Source of the DNA: Dehalococcoidia bacterium
Lineage (GTDB): Bacteria; Chloroflexota; Dehalococcoidia; UBA2979
Length of the DNA stretch: 7,741 bases
Assembly (NCBI GenBank): GCA_023228765.1
Contig: JALOAM010000149.1
Location: forward strand, 1 to 7,741
Direction of reading: 5' to 3'
The position numbers were made by a program, and so were the translations under genes. Position 1 is the first letter of the stretch; each line of letters begins with the position of its first letter. Shown piece by piece: positions 1 through 6,206 of this stretch. Below the pieces are notes generated by a model. It searched no databases and was not told the DNA's origin. It saw only the letters and a list, made by a program, of their open reading frames with translations.

Positions 1-1
1 C

Positions 2-97
2 GCCGAGCTCGAGGAGCTCGTGGACGAGCTCGCCGAGGACTTCCTGCGCATCAGCGCGAAGGTCCAGCGACTACGCATCAAGGCCGCGGCCCTCTAG
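2..97 (+). CDS. 3' end of an unidentified phage gene (partial)
   Basis: The last 31 codons of a gene that begins before the window; the frame is open from base 2 to a TAG stop at 95-97. The visible part is rich in Glu, Leu, Ala and Arg (AELEELVDELAEDF..., ending KAAAL) and looks like an amphipathic or coiled-coil helix. The DNA repeats the hexamer gagctc three times in the first 30 bases. It lies on the same strand as the holin and structural genes and 62 bases before the holin start, so it probably belongs to the same late operon. The fragment is too short to assign a family; a small structural, lysis or coiled-coil accessory protein would all fit. Confidence 0.6.
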   Translation, partial: AELEELVDELAEDFLRISAKVQRLRIKAAAL

Positions 98-102
98 GCC
101 GC

Positions 103-157
103 AGAGAGGACAGAGGCAGTTGTCCGAAGAAATCGGACAACTGAGAGAGGACAGAGG
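103..157 (+). promoter_or_regulatory. Holin leader: perfect hairpin between two copies of a 14-bp purine repeat
   Basis: The 14-base sequence agagaggacagagg occurs at 103-116 and again at 144-157. Between the copies is a perfect 11-bp inverted repeat, cagttgtccga (117-127) and tcggacaactg (133-143), with a 5-base loop. The second repeat copy carries the purine-rich ribosome-binding site of the holin gene (ATG at 160; AGAGG at 146-150, about 9 bases upstream). There is no T-run after the stem, so it does not look like a classical intrinsic terminator. It could be an RNA element that tunes holin translation, a terminator or processing site between late genes, or a protein-binding site. The structure is seen directly; the role is inference. 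Confidence 0.55.
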
Positions 158-159
158 AG

Positions 160-384
160 ATGGACTGGTCGGATGTGATGAGGCGCGCGGGCTGGACGTT
201 CGCGCAGGCCGTACTGGGGCCGCTGATCGCCTTCCTCGGCACCACGTCCTCGGGCGTGGTGGACGTGGAGGCGGGCACGCAGGCCGCCATCATCGGGATC
301 GGGGCCGGGCTGGCCGCGGTGCTGTCGCTCATCAAGAGCGTCGCCGCGCAGCAGCTCGAGGCCCGCAACGCAGGAGGTATCTGA
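160..384 (+). CDS. Putative holin, r1t-like, two membrane segments
   Basis: A 74-residue membrane protein. Two hydrophobic segments are visible, at about residues 11-28 (from AGWTFAQAVLG to AFLG) and 41-58 (from QAAIIGIGAG to LSLI). They are joined by a short loop with two acidic residues (VVDVEAG), and a polar tail follows (AAQQLEARNAGGI). The size, the RAGWTFAQA-type first segment and the IKS motif after the second segment resemble the r1t-like holin family common in phages of Gram-positive bacteria. Such proteins form lesions in the inner membrane at a set time so that endolysin can reach the cell wall. No endolysin is visible in the window; it would lie upstream. The ATG has a purine-rich ribosome-binding site inside a repeated leader. 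The stop overlaps the next start by one base (TGATG), so translation is probably coupled. Confidence 0.72.
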   Translation: MDWSDVMRRAGWTFAQAVLGPLIAFLGTTSSGVVDVEAGTQAAIIGIGAGLAAVLSLIKSVAAQQLEARNAGGI

Positions 385-812
385 TGGCAGCAGGAGCGTG
401 GACGCTCACCAACTCGGCGCGGACGAAGCTGCTCAACGGCACCTTCGACCTCGACACCGACACCTTCAAAATGGCGCTCTTTTTGAGCACGTCGAACCTC
501 GGCGCGTCGAGCACGGCCTACTCGGGTGTGACCAACGAGCACGCCAACGGCAACGGCTACACCACGGGCGGCGCGTCGATCACCATGACGCTCTCGGGCA
601 CGACCTCGGTCAAGGTGGACATCGACACCGATCCGGTGTGGACGGCCAGCGGCGGGCCGATCACAGCGCGGTTCGCGGCCATCTACGAGGTGGGCGGCGA
701 TGTGCTGTGCTACTGCCTGCTGGACGACGCCCCGGCGGACGTGACGGCGACCGACGGCAACACGCTCACGGTCGCCGCAAACGCCAGCAACGGCGTCATG
801 ACGCTCGCGTAG
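384..812 (+). CDS. Small phage structural-type protein (tail/virion associated)
   Basis: A protein of 142 residues. ATG at 384 is chosen because a strong ribosome-binding site (caggaggt, 371-378) lies 5 bases upstream and the start overlaps the holin stop. The frame is open further upstream, but only through holin coding sequence. The order of segments resembles a recurrent phage protein type: an N-terminal helix (LTNSARTKLLNGT), a DxDTFKMALFLSTS strand, an NEHANGNGYTTGGASIT segment, a VWTASGGPITARFAAIYE strand, and a C-terminal sandwich-like part ending in VMTLA. In other phages such proteins lie among minor tail or fibre genes. It is rich in Thr, Ser, Ala and Gly with no signal peptide or membrane segment, as expected for a beta-rich virion protein. 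The family resemblance is from memory; the exact role (tail, fibre or baseplate accessory) is unknown. Confidence 0.7.
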   Translation: MAAGAWTLTNSARTKLLNGTFDLDTDTFKMALFLSTSNLGASSTAYSGVTNEHANGNGYTTGGASITMTLSGTTSVKVDIDTDPVWTASGGPITARFAAIYEVGGDVLCYCLLDDAPADVTATDGNTLTVAANASNGVMTLA

Positions 813-818
813 CACCTG

Positions 819-2525
819 ATGGCGTACGTCGCAAAGCGGGCGAGCGCACGGGGTGGCGGCTCCAGTCGAGCGGCCACGGCGACCGGCACCACGGCGGCGG
901 GCAACATGCTCGTCGTCGTGGTCTCGGCGTCCCAGGACGTGCATGCCTCGTCCGTCGTCGACAGCGTGAGCAACGTCTACACGCGCGTCACACCGACGTC
1001 GTCCGTGACGTGGTGGACGTCCGAGATCTGGATCTGCGCGGACGCCGCCTCGGTCGCCGGGACGACGCAGGGGTGGCAGGTCAACATGCCCTCCAGCGTC
1101 GCGGACATCGGCATCGACGTGTACGAGTACAGCGACATGGGGGCGGAGCCCACCGTATCCACGTCGGGCTTGCTCAACCAGTCGTCGGGCAGCACGACGT
1201 GGTCTGCCTGCTCCACCTCCGGCTCGGCGGCGTCGGGCGACCTCGTCCTCGCGATGGCCGGGGCCGGGTCCGGCGCGACGTTCGGGGCCTCGGGCTGGAC
1301 GATCCGTGAGGACAACTCGTCCAATTTCTCCAACCCCTCCCTGCCGTTCGCGGAGATCGGCTCAGCCTCGGCGGGGTCGCAGTCGATCAGTTGGACGCTG
1401 AGCGCCAGCCGCGACGGCGCCGCAGCGATCGTCGCCATCACGCCGGACGCCGGGAGTGGGTCGGTCGAGGTCAGTCCAGCCGCCGCCTCGCTTACGCTCA
1501 CGGGCCGTACACCCACGGTCACCACCACAGCGCACGTCGAGGTAGTACCGGGCGCAGTCTCGCTCACCCTCACGGGGCACGCGCCCGCCGTCACGGCCTC
1601 GGACCACGTCACGGTTGAGCCAGCAGCGGCGAGCCTGTCGCTCACCGCCCACGCGCCCACCGTCAGCACGTCCGCGCATGTGATGGTCATACCAGCAGCG
1701 GCCTCACTCACCGTGACCGGCGCAGCGCCGAGCGTGGCCATCACGGAGCACGTCACCCTGACGCCAACGGGCGCATCGCTCGCGCTCACTGGGAGCGCCC
1801 CGACGGTCTCAGCCACGGCCCACGTGGTGCTGGAGCCCGCAGCGGCGAGCCTCGGCCTGACCGGTGCAGCGCCCACGGTCTCGGTGACGGCGGACCGCGT
1901 CGCGGTCCCGGCTGCGGCCTCGCTCACGCTCACGGGCAGCACCCCGACGGTGGCGACGACCGCGCACATGACGGTCACCCCTGGCGCGGCCTCGCTCACG
2001 CTGACCGGGGCCGCGCCGTCCGTCGACGTGTCCGACGAGCAGGCGATCGTCCCGGCAGCGGCAGCGCTCACGCTGACCGGGCACGCTCCCACGGTGACGG
2101 CGACCGCGCACGTGACGGTGGAGCCTGCCGGCGCGAGCCTCGTACTCACCGGGCACCAGCCCTCCGTGCTCGCGGGCGACCAGCAGGTCGCGGAGCCAGC
2201 AGCCGCAAGTCTCACCATCAGCACGTCCGCGCCGACCGTCGCAGCCACGGCCCACGTGGTCGTCACGCCAGCCGCTGCGGTGCTCACCCTGACGATGCGG
2301 ACACCCACCGCCATCGCCACGGCACACGTCCTCGTCACTCCGGCCGCGGCTGCGCTCGTCATCACGACCTACGCGCCGAGGGCGGGCGGCGAGCCCATCG
2401 TCGCCGACCTGATGGCGATCGCGGACGGAACCGGCACCCTCACGGTGACGGTGGACGGCGCGTACGCCCTCGCGGCCACGGCCGAGGGCACCCAGCACAT
2501 CACAGCGGAGGTAGACGGCTCATGA
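819..2525 (+). CDS. Fibre-like protein with thirteen 24-residue repeats
   Basis: A protein of 568 residues in three parts. Residues 1-215 form a Ser/Thr/Gly-rich beta-type domain (AAGNMLVVVVSAS, DIGIDVYEYSDM, GDLVLAMAGAG, SISWTLSAS) resembling the jelly-roll-like N-terminal modules of phage fibre and secreted proteins. Residues 216 to about 522 hold thirteen tandem 24-residue repeats. Residues 523-568 form a short unique end containing two beta-like stretches (GTLTVTVDGAYAL, QHITAEVDGS). There is no signal peptide, membrane segment or enzyme motif. The likely role is a tail or capsid-decorating fibre that contacts the host; this is inferred from composition and context. There is no good ribosome-binding site before ATG 819, which lies 6 bases after the previous stop, so expression is probably by translational coupling. 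Its stop overlaps the next start (ATGA). A repeat adhesin unrelated to the tail is possible. Confidence 0.75.
   Translation: MAYVAKRASARGGGSSRAATATGTTAAGNMLVVVVSASQDVHASSVVDSVSNVYTRVTPTSSVTWWTSEIWICADAASVAGTTQGWQVNMPSSVADIGIDVYEYSDMGAEPTVSTSGLLNQSSGSTTWSACSTSGSAASGDLVLAMAGAGSGATFGASGWTIREDNSSNFSNPSLPFAEIGSASAGSQSISWTLSASRDGAAAIVAITPDAGSGSVEVSPAAASLTLTGRTPTVTTTAHVEVVPGAVSLTLTGHAPAVTASDHVTVEPAAASLSLTAHAPTVSTSAHVMVIPAAASLTVTGAAPSVAITEHVTLTPTGASLALTGSAPTVSATAHVVLEPAAASLGLTGAAPTVSVTADRVAVPAAASLTLTGSTPTVATTAHMTVTPGAASLTLTGAAPSVDVSDEQAIVPAAAALTLTGHAPTVTATAHVTVEPAGASLVLTGHQPSVLAGDQQVAEPAAASLTISTSAPTVAATAHVVVTPAAAVLTLTMRTPTAIATAHVLVTPAAAALVITTYAPRAGGEPIVADLMAIADGTGTLTVTVDGAYALAATAEGTQHITAEVDGS
1464..2384 (+). 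repeat. Thirteen in-frame tandem repeats of 72 bp (24 residues)
   Basis: Twelve complete units run from 1464 to 2327 at exactly 72 bases each, followed by a thirteenth that is cut short near 2384. With the unit numbered from the Val at 1464, Pro at position 5, Leu at position 10 and Pro at position 17 are present in all thirteen copies. Position 14 is usually Gly and positions 23-24 are usually Ala-His. Two alternating hydrophobic/polar stretches per unit (typified by ASLTLTG and PTVTTTAHV) suggest two beta strands per repeat. Protein spacing is perfectly regular, but the copies differ a lot at the DNA level, so this is not a recent slippage array. It is probably a rod or beta-spiral shaft; that is inference. 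Confidence 0.88.
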
Positions 2526-2899
2526 CGACGCTCATCAACGAGGCCACGGGCGGCGTGGTGACGGTCGGCGCGGCGGCCACCATCGACGTCACCGTCCACC
2601 AGGACGGCGTGGCGCTCGACCTCACCAACAAGACCGTCACAGCCACGGTCCGCGCCGCGTCCAACGACCAGGCGGTCGTCCACGCCGACCTCGAGGGCAT
2701 GGCGACGACGCTCCAGGACGCCGCGGGCGGGGTGGTGCGCGTCGCGCTGACCTCGGCGCTCACGGCCCACCTCGACGGCGCGCCGAGCGTTTCGCAGACG
2801 CGCGCCTACTACCTGCAGCTCGTGGTCACGGACGACGACTACGCGCCCAACCCCGTCAAGTTCAACGTCCGCCGGGCGGCGGCACAGCTAGGAGGCTGA
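2522..2899 (+). CDS. BppU-like baseplate/tail protein, Ig-like fold (putative)
   Basis: A protein of 125 residues. ATG 2522 overlaps the preceding stop (ATGA), with a ggaggt ribosome-binding site at 2507-2512. The order of strands, ATIDVTVHQDGVALDLTNKTVTATV at residues 19-43 (a charged strand, a 'gly-val-ala-leu-asp-leu-thr' turn, then a strand), followed by VVRVALTSALTAHL (71-84) and RAYYLQLVVTDDD (94-106), resembles the N-terminal beta-sandwich of phage baseplate upper proteins (BppU N-terminal type). That domain attaches receptor-binding proteins to the baseplate. The fit is by motif pattern only. The position directly after the repeat-rich fibre gene supports a virion adaptor. It may simply be a small tail accessory protein of another family. 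Confidence 0.6.
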   Translation: MTTLINEATGGVVTVGAAATIDVTVHQDGVALDLTNKTVTATVRAASNDQAVVHADLEGMATTLQDAAGGVVRVALTSALTAHLDGAPSVSQTRAYYLQLVVTDDDYAPNPVKFNVRRAAAQLGG

Positions 2900-2900
2900 C

Positions 2901-3989
2901 ATGGCAGAGCTCACGATCGACTTTGCGGGGGTGCCGGACGGCCCATTCCGGGGAACCCCGCAGATCCCCGCACCGGTCAACTTCATCCGCGCGCTCAACC
3001 AGGAGGGCGCACCCGTCCGCGTGAGCGGGCCGCTCCCGGAGCCGGTGGCGCTGGACTACGGCCTCCCCGCTGCCTCGACCGTGGAGGCGCTGGCGCAGGT
3101 GCACGACGGCGTCCTCTACGCGCACCCGCCGCATCGCGTCATGGCTCCCTACGGGCAGTACGAGGCGGGCTTTCAGACGATCACGCAGCCGGTCGCCGTC
3201 ATGGCCTGCCCCAACCTCCACATGCGCGCGCACTTTGTGCTGCCGGGCCTCGACCGGATCACGCCGCGAAAGTGGGTGACGTTCTGGGCGATGCCGCGGG
3301 ACGAGTGGGAGGTGATCGGCGGCCTCAACTCGACGCCGGGTGACCCGGACTTCGTCAACGTCGTGCAGCGCCGCCTCCCGGCGGAGCCGTACGAATCGAT
3401 CATGTGGCGACACTCGGGCTCGCCGGAGGTGGACGGGTACAACGCGTGGCTGGTGCAGAGCACCCGGCGCCGCGACGGCACGCCTCGCAAGCGCAACCTC
3501 GAGTGGGCGGCGATCCAGAAGGTCGGCGCACTGGACGAGCACGTCATGGAGATCGACGGCCTCAACGTGCGGCTGCTGACCTGGTCGCCGGCCGCGAAGC
3601 AGTGGGTGTCGACGTTCGGGAGCGCGGCGGACGACCGCACTCGCGACATCATCCCGCCGTCGTGGGCGGGGCGGGAGATCGTCCTCGCCGTGCAGTTCGC
3701 CGACTACGACTCGGGGGACCGCAGCAAGGGCGACGGTGCTGGGGCGGCCACGCGACGCCTGCAGCGAGTCACCATCCGCGCCCCGTTCGTCGCCCCGATC
3801 GTCGGTGGCGTGCCTCCGGTGGTGGGCGAGCCGCCGGTCGAGGAGCCTCCGGTGGTCGAGCCCGAGCCGGAGCCGCCCGTGGTCGAGGAGCCCGAGCCGC
3901 CCGTGACGCCGGACCTGCGGCCGGGCCTCGAGCGTGCCCGCGCCCTCATCGACGCCGAGCTCGCCGCGCTGGAGGCGACCACCGCGTAG
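2901..3989 (+). CDS. Unrecognised phage virion-type protein with proline-rich stalk and C-terminal helix
   Basis: A protein of 362 residues. ATG 2901 follows the previous stop by 1 base and has an aggaggc ribosome-binding site at 2889-2895. I do not recognise the family. Residues 1-295 are a globular region with many aromatic and beta-like stretches (RKWVTFWAMPRDEWEVIGGL at 123-142, DGYNAWLVQSTRRRDG at 178-193, GREIVLAVQFADYD at 257-270). Residues 304-342 are a Pro/Glu/Val-rich rod with PPVVGEPP, EEPPVVEPEPEP and EEPEPP blocks. Residues 341-361 form a charged amphipathic helix (LERARALIDAELAALEATT). A rigid spacer followed by a short helix suggests an exposed fibre or display protein whose end oligomerises or docks. 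There are no catalytic motifs, signal peptide or membrane segment. It is the last gene of the visible late run and converges with a minus-strand gene. Its role as a virion protein is inferred from its position. Confidence 0.72.
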   Translation: MAELTIDFAGVPDGPFRGTPQIPAPVNFIRALNQEGAPVRVSGPLPEPVALDYGLPAASTVEALAQVHDGVLYAHPPHRVMAPYGQYEAGFQTITQPVAVMACPNLHMRAHFVLPGLDRITPRKWVTFWAMPRDEWEVIGGLNSTPGDPDFVNVVQRRLPAEPYESIMWRHSGSPEVDGYNAWLVQSTRRRDGTPRKRNLEWAAIQKVGALDEHVMEIDGLNVRLLTWSPAAKQWVSTFGSAADDRTRDIIPPSWAGREIVLAVQFADYDSGDRSKGDGAGAATRRLQRVTIRAPFVAPIVGGVPPVVGEPPVEEPPVVEPEPEPPVVEEPEPPVTPDLRPGLERARALIDAELAALEATTA

Positions 3990-4007
3990 CCTTCCACCGT
4001 ACAGGCG

Positions 4008-4089
4008 CGTCGCGGCGGCAGGGTAGCCGCCCCGCGGACCGTCGCGGCGCCACCGTGAGGCCTCCGCGCCGCTCACCCCTCCGAGCGGC
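4008..4089. terminator. GC hairpins between convergent genes; possible terminator region
   Basis: Two short GC-rich stems are visible. One is ggcggc (4014-4019) with gccgcc (4026-4031) and a 6-base loop. The other is a 7-bp stem, gccgctc (4068-4074) with gagcggc (4083-4089), which overlaps the stop of the minus-strand gene. A 10-base direct repeat, cgtcgcggcg, occurs at 4008-4017 and 4040-4049. Neither stem has a T-run, so any termination would be of the U-tract-poor type described for high-GC bacteria, or dependent on a factor. The convergent gene arrangement supports a terminator here, but hairpins of this size are common by chance in such GC-rich DNA. Confidence 0.3.
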
Positions 4090-4387
4090 CGGGGGCCTCT
4101 CTGCGGGCGACGATGTCGCTCGCCGCGCGCCGCCCGGCGTCACCCTCGAACCGCCCCTGCAGCTTGTCGCGGATGCGCCAGAACTCATCGCCGGCGTCGA
4201 TGCGGGCGGCGAGCACGAACTGCCCCGGCTCCAGCCACCGCAGGCCGTTGTGGTTGAGGGTGCGCAGCGCGAGCGGGTGGCCACGGTGGATGTAGTGGAC
4301 CAGGGCGTGGGCGAGGATGAGGTCGCGCCGAACGTCGAGCTCCACCCGCAGGGCGTCGAGGTCCGCGTCCGTGATGCCGTCGCTCAC
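4073..4387 (-). CDS. Small protein of unknown function, second gene of a minus-strand pair
   Basis: A protein of 104 residues with a GTG start at 4387-4385 that overlaps the stop of the upstream minus-strand gene (GTGA); translational coupling is likely. I do not recognise the family. The N-terminal half is helical and ordered (DADLDALRVELDVRRDLILA, then HALVHYIHRGHPLALRTLN). A middle segment contains two Trp residues (GLRWLEPGQFVLAARIDAG and DEFWRIRDKLQGRF). The tail is Arg-rich and probably flexible (RRAASDIVARREAPGRSEG). There is no signal peptide, membrane segment or clear HTH. It sits between the late genes and the candidate attP on the opposite strand, a common place for phage cargo genes. 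Other frames over this stretch are much less protein-like. Function cannot be assigned. Confidence 0.6.
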   Translation of the reverse strand: MSDGITDADLDALRVELDVRRDLILAHALVHYIHRGHPLALRTLNHNGLRWLEPGQFVLAARIDAGDEFWRIRDKLQGRFEGDAGRRAASDIVARREAPGRSEG

Positions 4388-4617
4388 CCTGCCCGCCGCT
4401 CCTCCATGGCCTGCACCTCTCGGAGCGCCGCGAAGTAGGCCGGGGTGTCAACGTGGAACGTGAGGGTGGTGTAGCTGGGCCGCCCGCGTGTGCCTCGCAC
4501 GAGCTTGATGGGGGCGGCCTGGACGCTGTGGTCCCGGTTGAGGATCGCGATGGCGCGGAGGCTCGTCTGGATCTGGTCGCGGGTGCGGTTACGGTCGATG
4601 CGCTGTGGTGTGTCCAT
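4384..4617 (-). CDS. Small basic protein of unknown function, first gene of a minus-strand pair
   Basis: A protein of 77 residues with an ATG start at 4617-4615 and a TGA stop at 4386-4384 that overlaps the next gene's GTG. No family is recognised. The N-terminal third is polar and basic (DTPQRIDRNRTRDQIQTSLR), the centre holds alternating strand-like segments (AAPIKLVRGTRGRPSYTTLTFHV), and the end is a short charged helix (YFAALREVQAMEERRAG). The upstream bases contain no clear Shine-Dalgarno sequence, so it could be made from a leaderless or poorly initiated message. It lies 114 bases from the integrase stop on the same strand. In linear phage DNA it could be read by transcripts coming through repressor and integrase; after integration at the candidate attP it could not. 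Confidence 0.55.
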   Translation of the reverse strand: MDTPQRIDRNRTRDQIQTSLRAIAILNRDHSVQAAPIKLVRGTRGRPSYTTLTFHVDTPAYFAALREVQAMEERRAG

Positions 4618-4689
4618 GCCCGGCAGGGTGCACCCGGAGCGGGCGACCGCAGAGGGGGAGATGGCACGAACCCGCGCCGTTACTGGCGT

Positions 4690-4727
4690 CGCAATGCAAC
4701 GGTCGCCTGCGTGAAGGTTGCATTGCG
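4690..4727. other. Candidate attP core: 11-bp perfect inverted repeat beside the integrase gene
   Basis: The arms are cgcaatgcaac (4690-4700) and gttgcattgcg (4717-4727), perfectly complementary around a 16-base centre. The symmetry point is between 4708 and 4709, giving a non-palindromic central dinucleotide TG. Three further symmetric pairs occur inside the centre (4703/4714, 4704/4713, 4706/4711). The site begins 5 bases past the integrase stop codon. Large serine integrases recombine attP sites of roughly 50 bp that are imperfect inverted repeats around a 2-bp crossover, usually adjacent to int, so position and symmetry both fit. There is no T-run on either strand, which argues against an ordinary terminator. 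If the site is intact, this DNA is not in its integrated form at this point. Assignment is inference. Confidence 0.55.
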
Positions 4728-4731
4728 CGTT

Positions 4732-6204
4732 CTAGCGGATGTCCACCCGGACGAGGTCGTCGTACTTCGAGAACGAGACCCGGCTGATGAAGCCCTGGAG
4801 GACGGCCTTCGCTTCGGGCGGGGGCATCTGGCCGACCTCCCCGCGCAACTGTCGCCAGGCCGCCACGGTCTTCTCCGCGCGCTCGGAGCGTTGCTTCGCT
4901 TCCCTGAACGCATCCAGCGCTGCGTCCACGCGCGTTGATGCGGCGCGCAGGTCGGCCTCGATGCGGCGATGCTCGACCTCCCAGATGGCGCGGGTGATCT
5001 CGTCGTCGTCCAGCCGGTCGTTGTTGCGGGCGAGGCGATTGAGGACCTTGTCCTGGTGCGCGCGCGCAGCCTGCAGCGCGACCTCGGCGACCCGCTTCTC
5101 ATCCTCGCGGTCGGCGCGGACCAGATCGATCGACCCGATCCGCGTGGACAGCTCCGCGATGACACGCGCTTCGAGCTTCGAGGCGCTGACCTGGTTCGGG
5201 CGGCACGCCTGACTCGACTTGTACGAGCTGCACAGGTAGTACCGGTGCCGGTAGGCCTTCGGCCCCTGCACGGTGCCGGTCATGCGCCGTTCGCAGTGGG
5301 CGCAGTAGAGCAGCGGGCTCAGCAGGTAGGTGGACTGCTGGCCGCGCGGCGCCGTGAGTTCTTTCTTCACGCGCCGCCGCTCGTTGCAGCGGGCGACGGT
5401 GCCGGGCGGGAGGATGGAGGGGACCTCGATGACGCCCGTCACCGGCTCCCCGGTCTCCGGGTCGCGGGACCGCCATTGCAGCCGGCCCTCGTAGGTGGTG
5501 TTGCTGAGGACGCGCAGCACCGCCGTCGTGCTCCAGAGCGAGCCGAGCTTCGTGCGAAGGCCGCGGTCGTTCAGGCGTCGCGCGATGAGCAGGGCGCCGA
5601 GATTGCCGCGCAGGTAGAGGTCGAAGATGTCACGCACGATCGCCGCCTCGGCCTCGTCCACGGTGAGCACCCCGCCCTCGAGCGTGTACCCGAGCGCGGG
5701 CTTGCCGAGCACCTTGCCGCCGCGCCGGAGCGCGATGAGGTTGTCGGTCACGCGCTGCCCGAGGCGTCGGCGCTCCTTCGCGCCGTCCTCGAAGTCTTCC
5801 ACGATGTCAGAGAGGGTGCGGTGCCGCCCGCGAATGAAGTCAAGCGTGACGCCGTGCTCGATCTCCATGCGGAGCATCTCGTACACGGCCCGCCTGTCGT
5901 CGCGCCCGAAGCGCGTGGCGTCGTAGACCACGATGCGCTGGAACGCACCGGAGGCCGCGTCACGAAAGAGCCGCTGCCACTCCGGCCGGTCCTCGCGAGC
6001 ACCCGTCATCACGTCCACGTACTCGCCCGCCGGCGTGTACCCGAAGCGCTCGCAGTGCCGCAGGAACTCGGCGCGCTGGGTGGGGAGCGACGCGCGGTCC
6101 TGCTTCGCCTGGTTGGGCGTGGAGACGCGGAAGTACCCCACGGCGAGGATGGTCGCCGTTGAAGCGGCCGCGTGCCCGGAGAGCAGGCGCGATTTCGAGG
6201 GCAT
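4732..6204 (-). CDS. int: Large serine recombinase (phage integrase)
   Basis: A protein of 490 residues that catalyses site-specific integration of phage DNA by a covalent 5'-phosphoserine intermediate. The N-terminal resolvase domain has the motif GYFRVSTPNQ at residues 23-32, so Ser28 is the predicted nucleophile, with Tyr24 and Arg26 as its usual companions. ARxDRPEWQRL (69-79) and YDATRFGRD (94-102, Arg98 and Arg101) supply further active-site arginines. A recombinase domain follows (GKPALGYTLEGG at 167-178, YEGRLQWRSRD at 238-248). The zinc ribbon has Cys301, Cys304, Cys325 and Cys334. A coiled-coil-like helical stretch spans about 362-450, and the end (GFISRVSFSKYDDLVRVDIR) is typical of the family. 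The length is ordinary for large serine integrases. It starts 2 bases after the repressor stop without its own ribosome-binding site, so translation is probably coupled to the repressor. A candidate attP lies at its 3' end. Confidence 0.95.
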   Translation of the reverse strand: MPSKSRLLSGHAAASTATILAVGYFRVSTPNQAKQDRASLPTQRAEFLRHCERFGYTPAGEYVDVMTGAREDRPEWQRLFRDAASGAFQRIVVYDATRFGRDDRRAVYEMLRMEIEHGVTLDFIRGRHRTLSDIVEDFEDGAKERRRLGQRVTDNLIALRRGGKVLGKPALGYTLEGGVLTVDEAEAAIVRDIFDLYLRGNLGALLIARRLNDRGLRTKLGSLWSTTAVLRVLSNTTYEGRLQWRSRDPETGEPVTGVIEVPSILPPGTVARCNERRRVKKELTAPRGQQSTYLLSPLLYCAHCERRMTGTVQGPKAYRHRYYLCSSYKSSQACRPNQVSASKLEARVIAELSTRIGSIDLVRADREDEKRVAEVALQAARAHQDKVLNRLARNNDRLDDDEITRAIWEVEHRRIEADLRAASTRVDAALDAFREAKQRSERAEKTVAAWRQLRGEVGQMPPPEAKAVLQGFISRVSFSKYDDLVRVDIR

Positions 6205-6206
6205 GG

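Noticed and set aside
1120..1131. TGTACGAGTACA, resembling an immunity operator
   Set aside because: The half-sites are 2 bases apart instead of 7-8, and it lies inside a coding region encoding VYEYS, so it does not match the operator pattern.
977..2365. Long open frame on the minus strand (462 codons) opposite the repeat region
   Set aside because: It mirrors the periodic, GC-rich repeat codons of the plus-strand gene. The product is low-complexity Ala/Val/Thr, there is no separate ribosome-binding site, and the plus-strand frame has a clear domain plan and coupled neighbours.
2862..4076. Minus-strand open frame of 404 codons opposite the 362-residue gene
   Set aside because: The translation is dominated by Arg, Gly and His as expected for the complement of GC-rich coding DNA. 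It also overlaps two convincing plus-strand genes and crosses the intergenic gap.
4073..4617. Toxin-antitoxin pair
   Set aside because: Size and overlap would fit, but neither protein shows a known toxin fold motif or an antitoxin DNA-binding domain.
4690..4727. Reading the inverted repeat as an intrinsic terminator for integrase
   Set aside because: There is no T-run after the stem on either strand and the 16-base loop is long; an attP core explains the position and symmetry better.
4969..6162. Plus-strand open frame of 397 codons opposite integrase
   Set aside because: Integrase on the minus strand has all its family motifs; the opposite frame has none and is a composition shadow.
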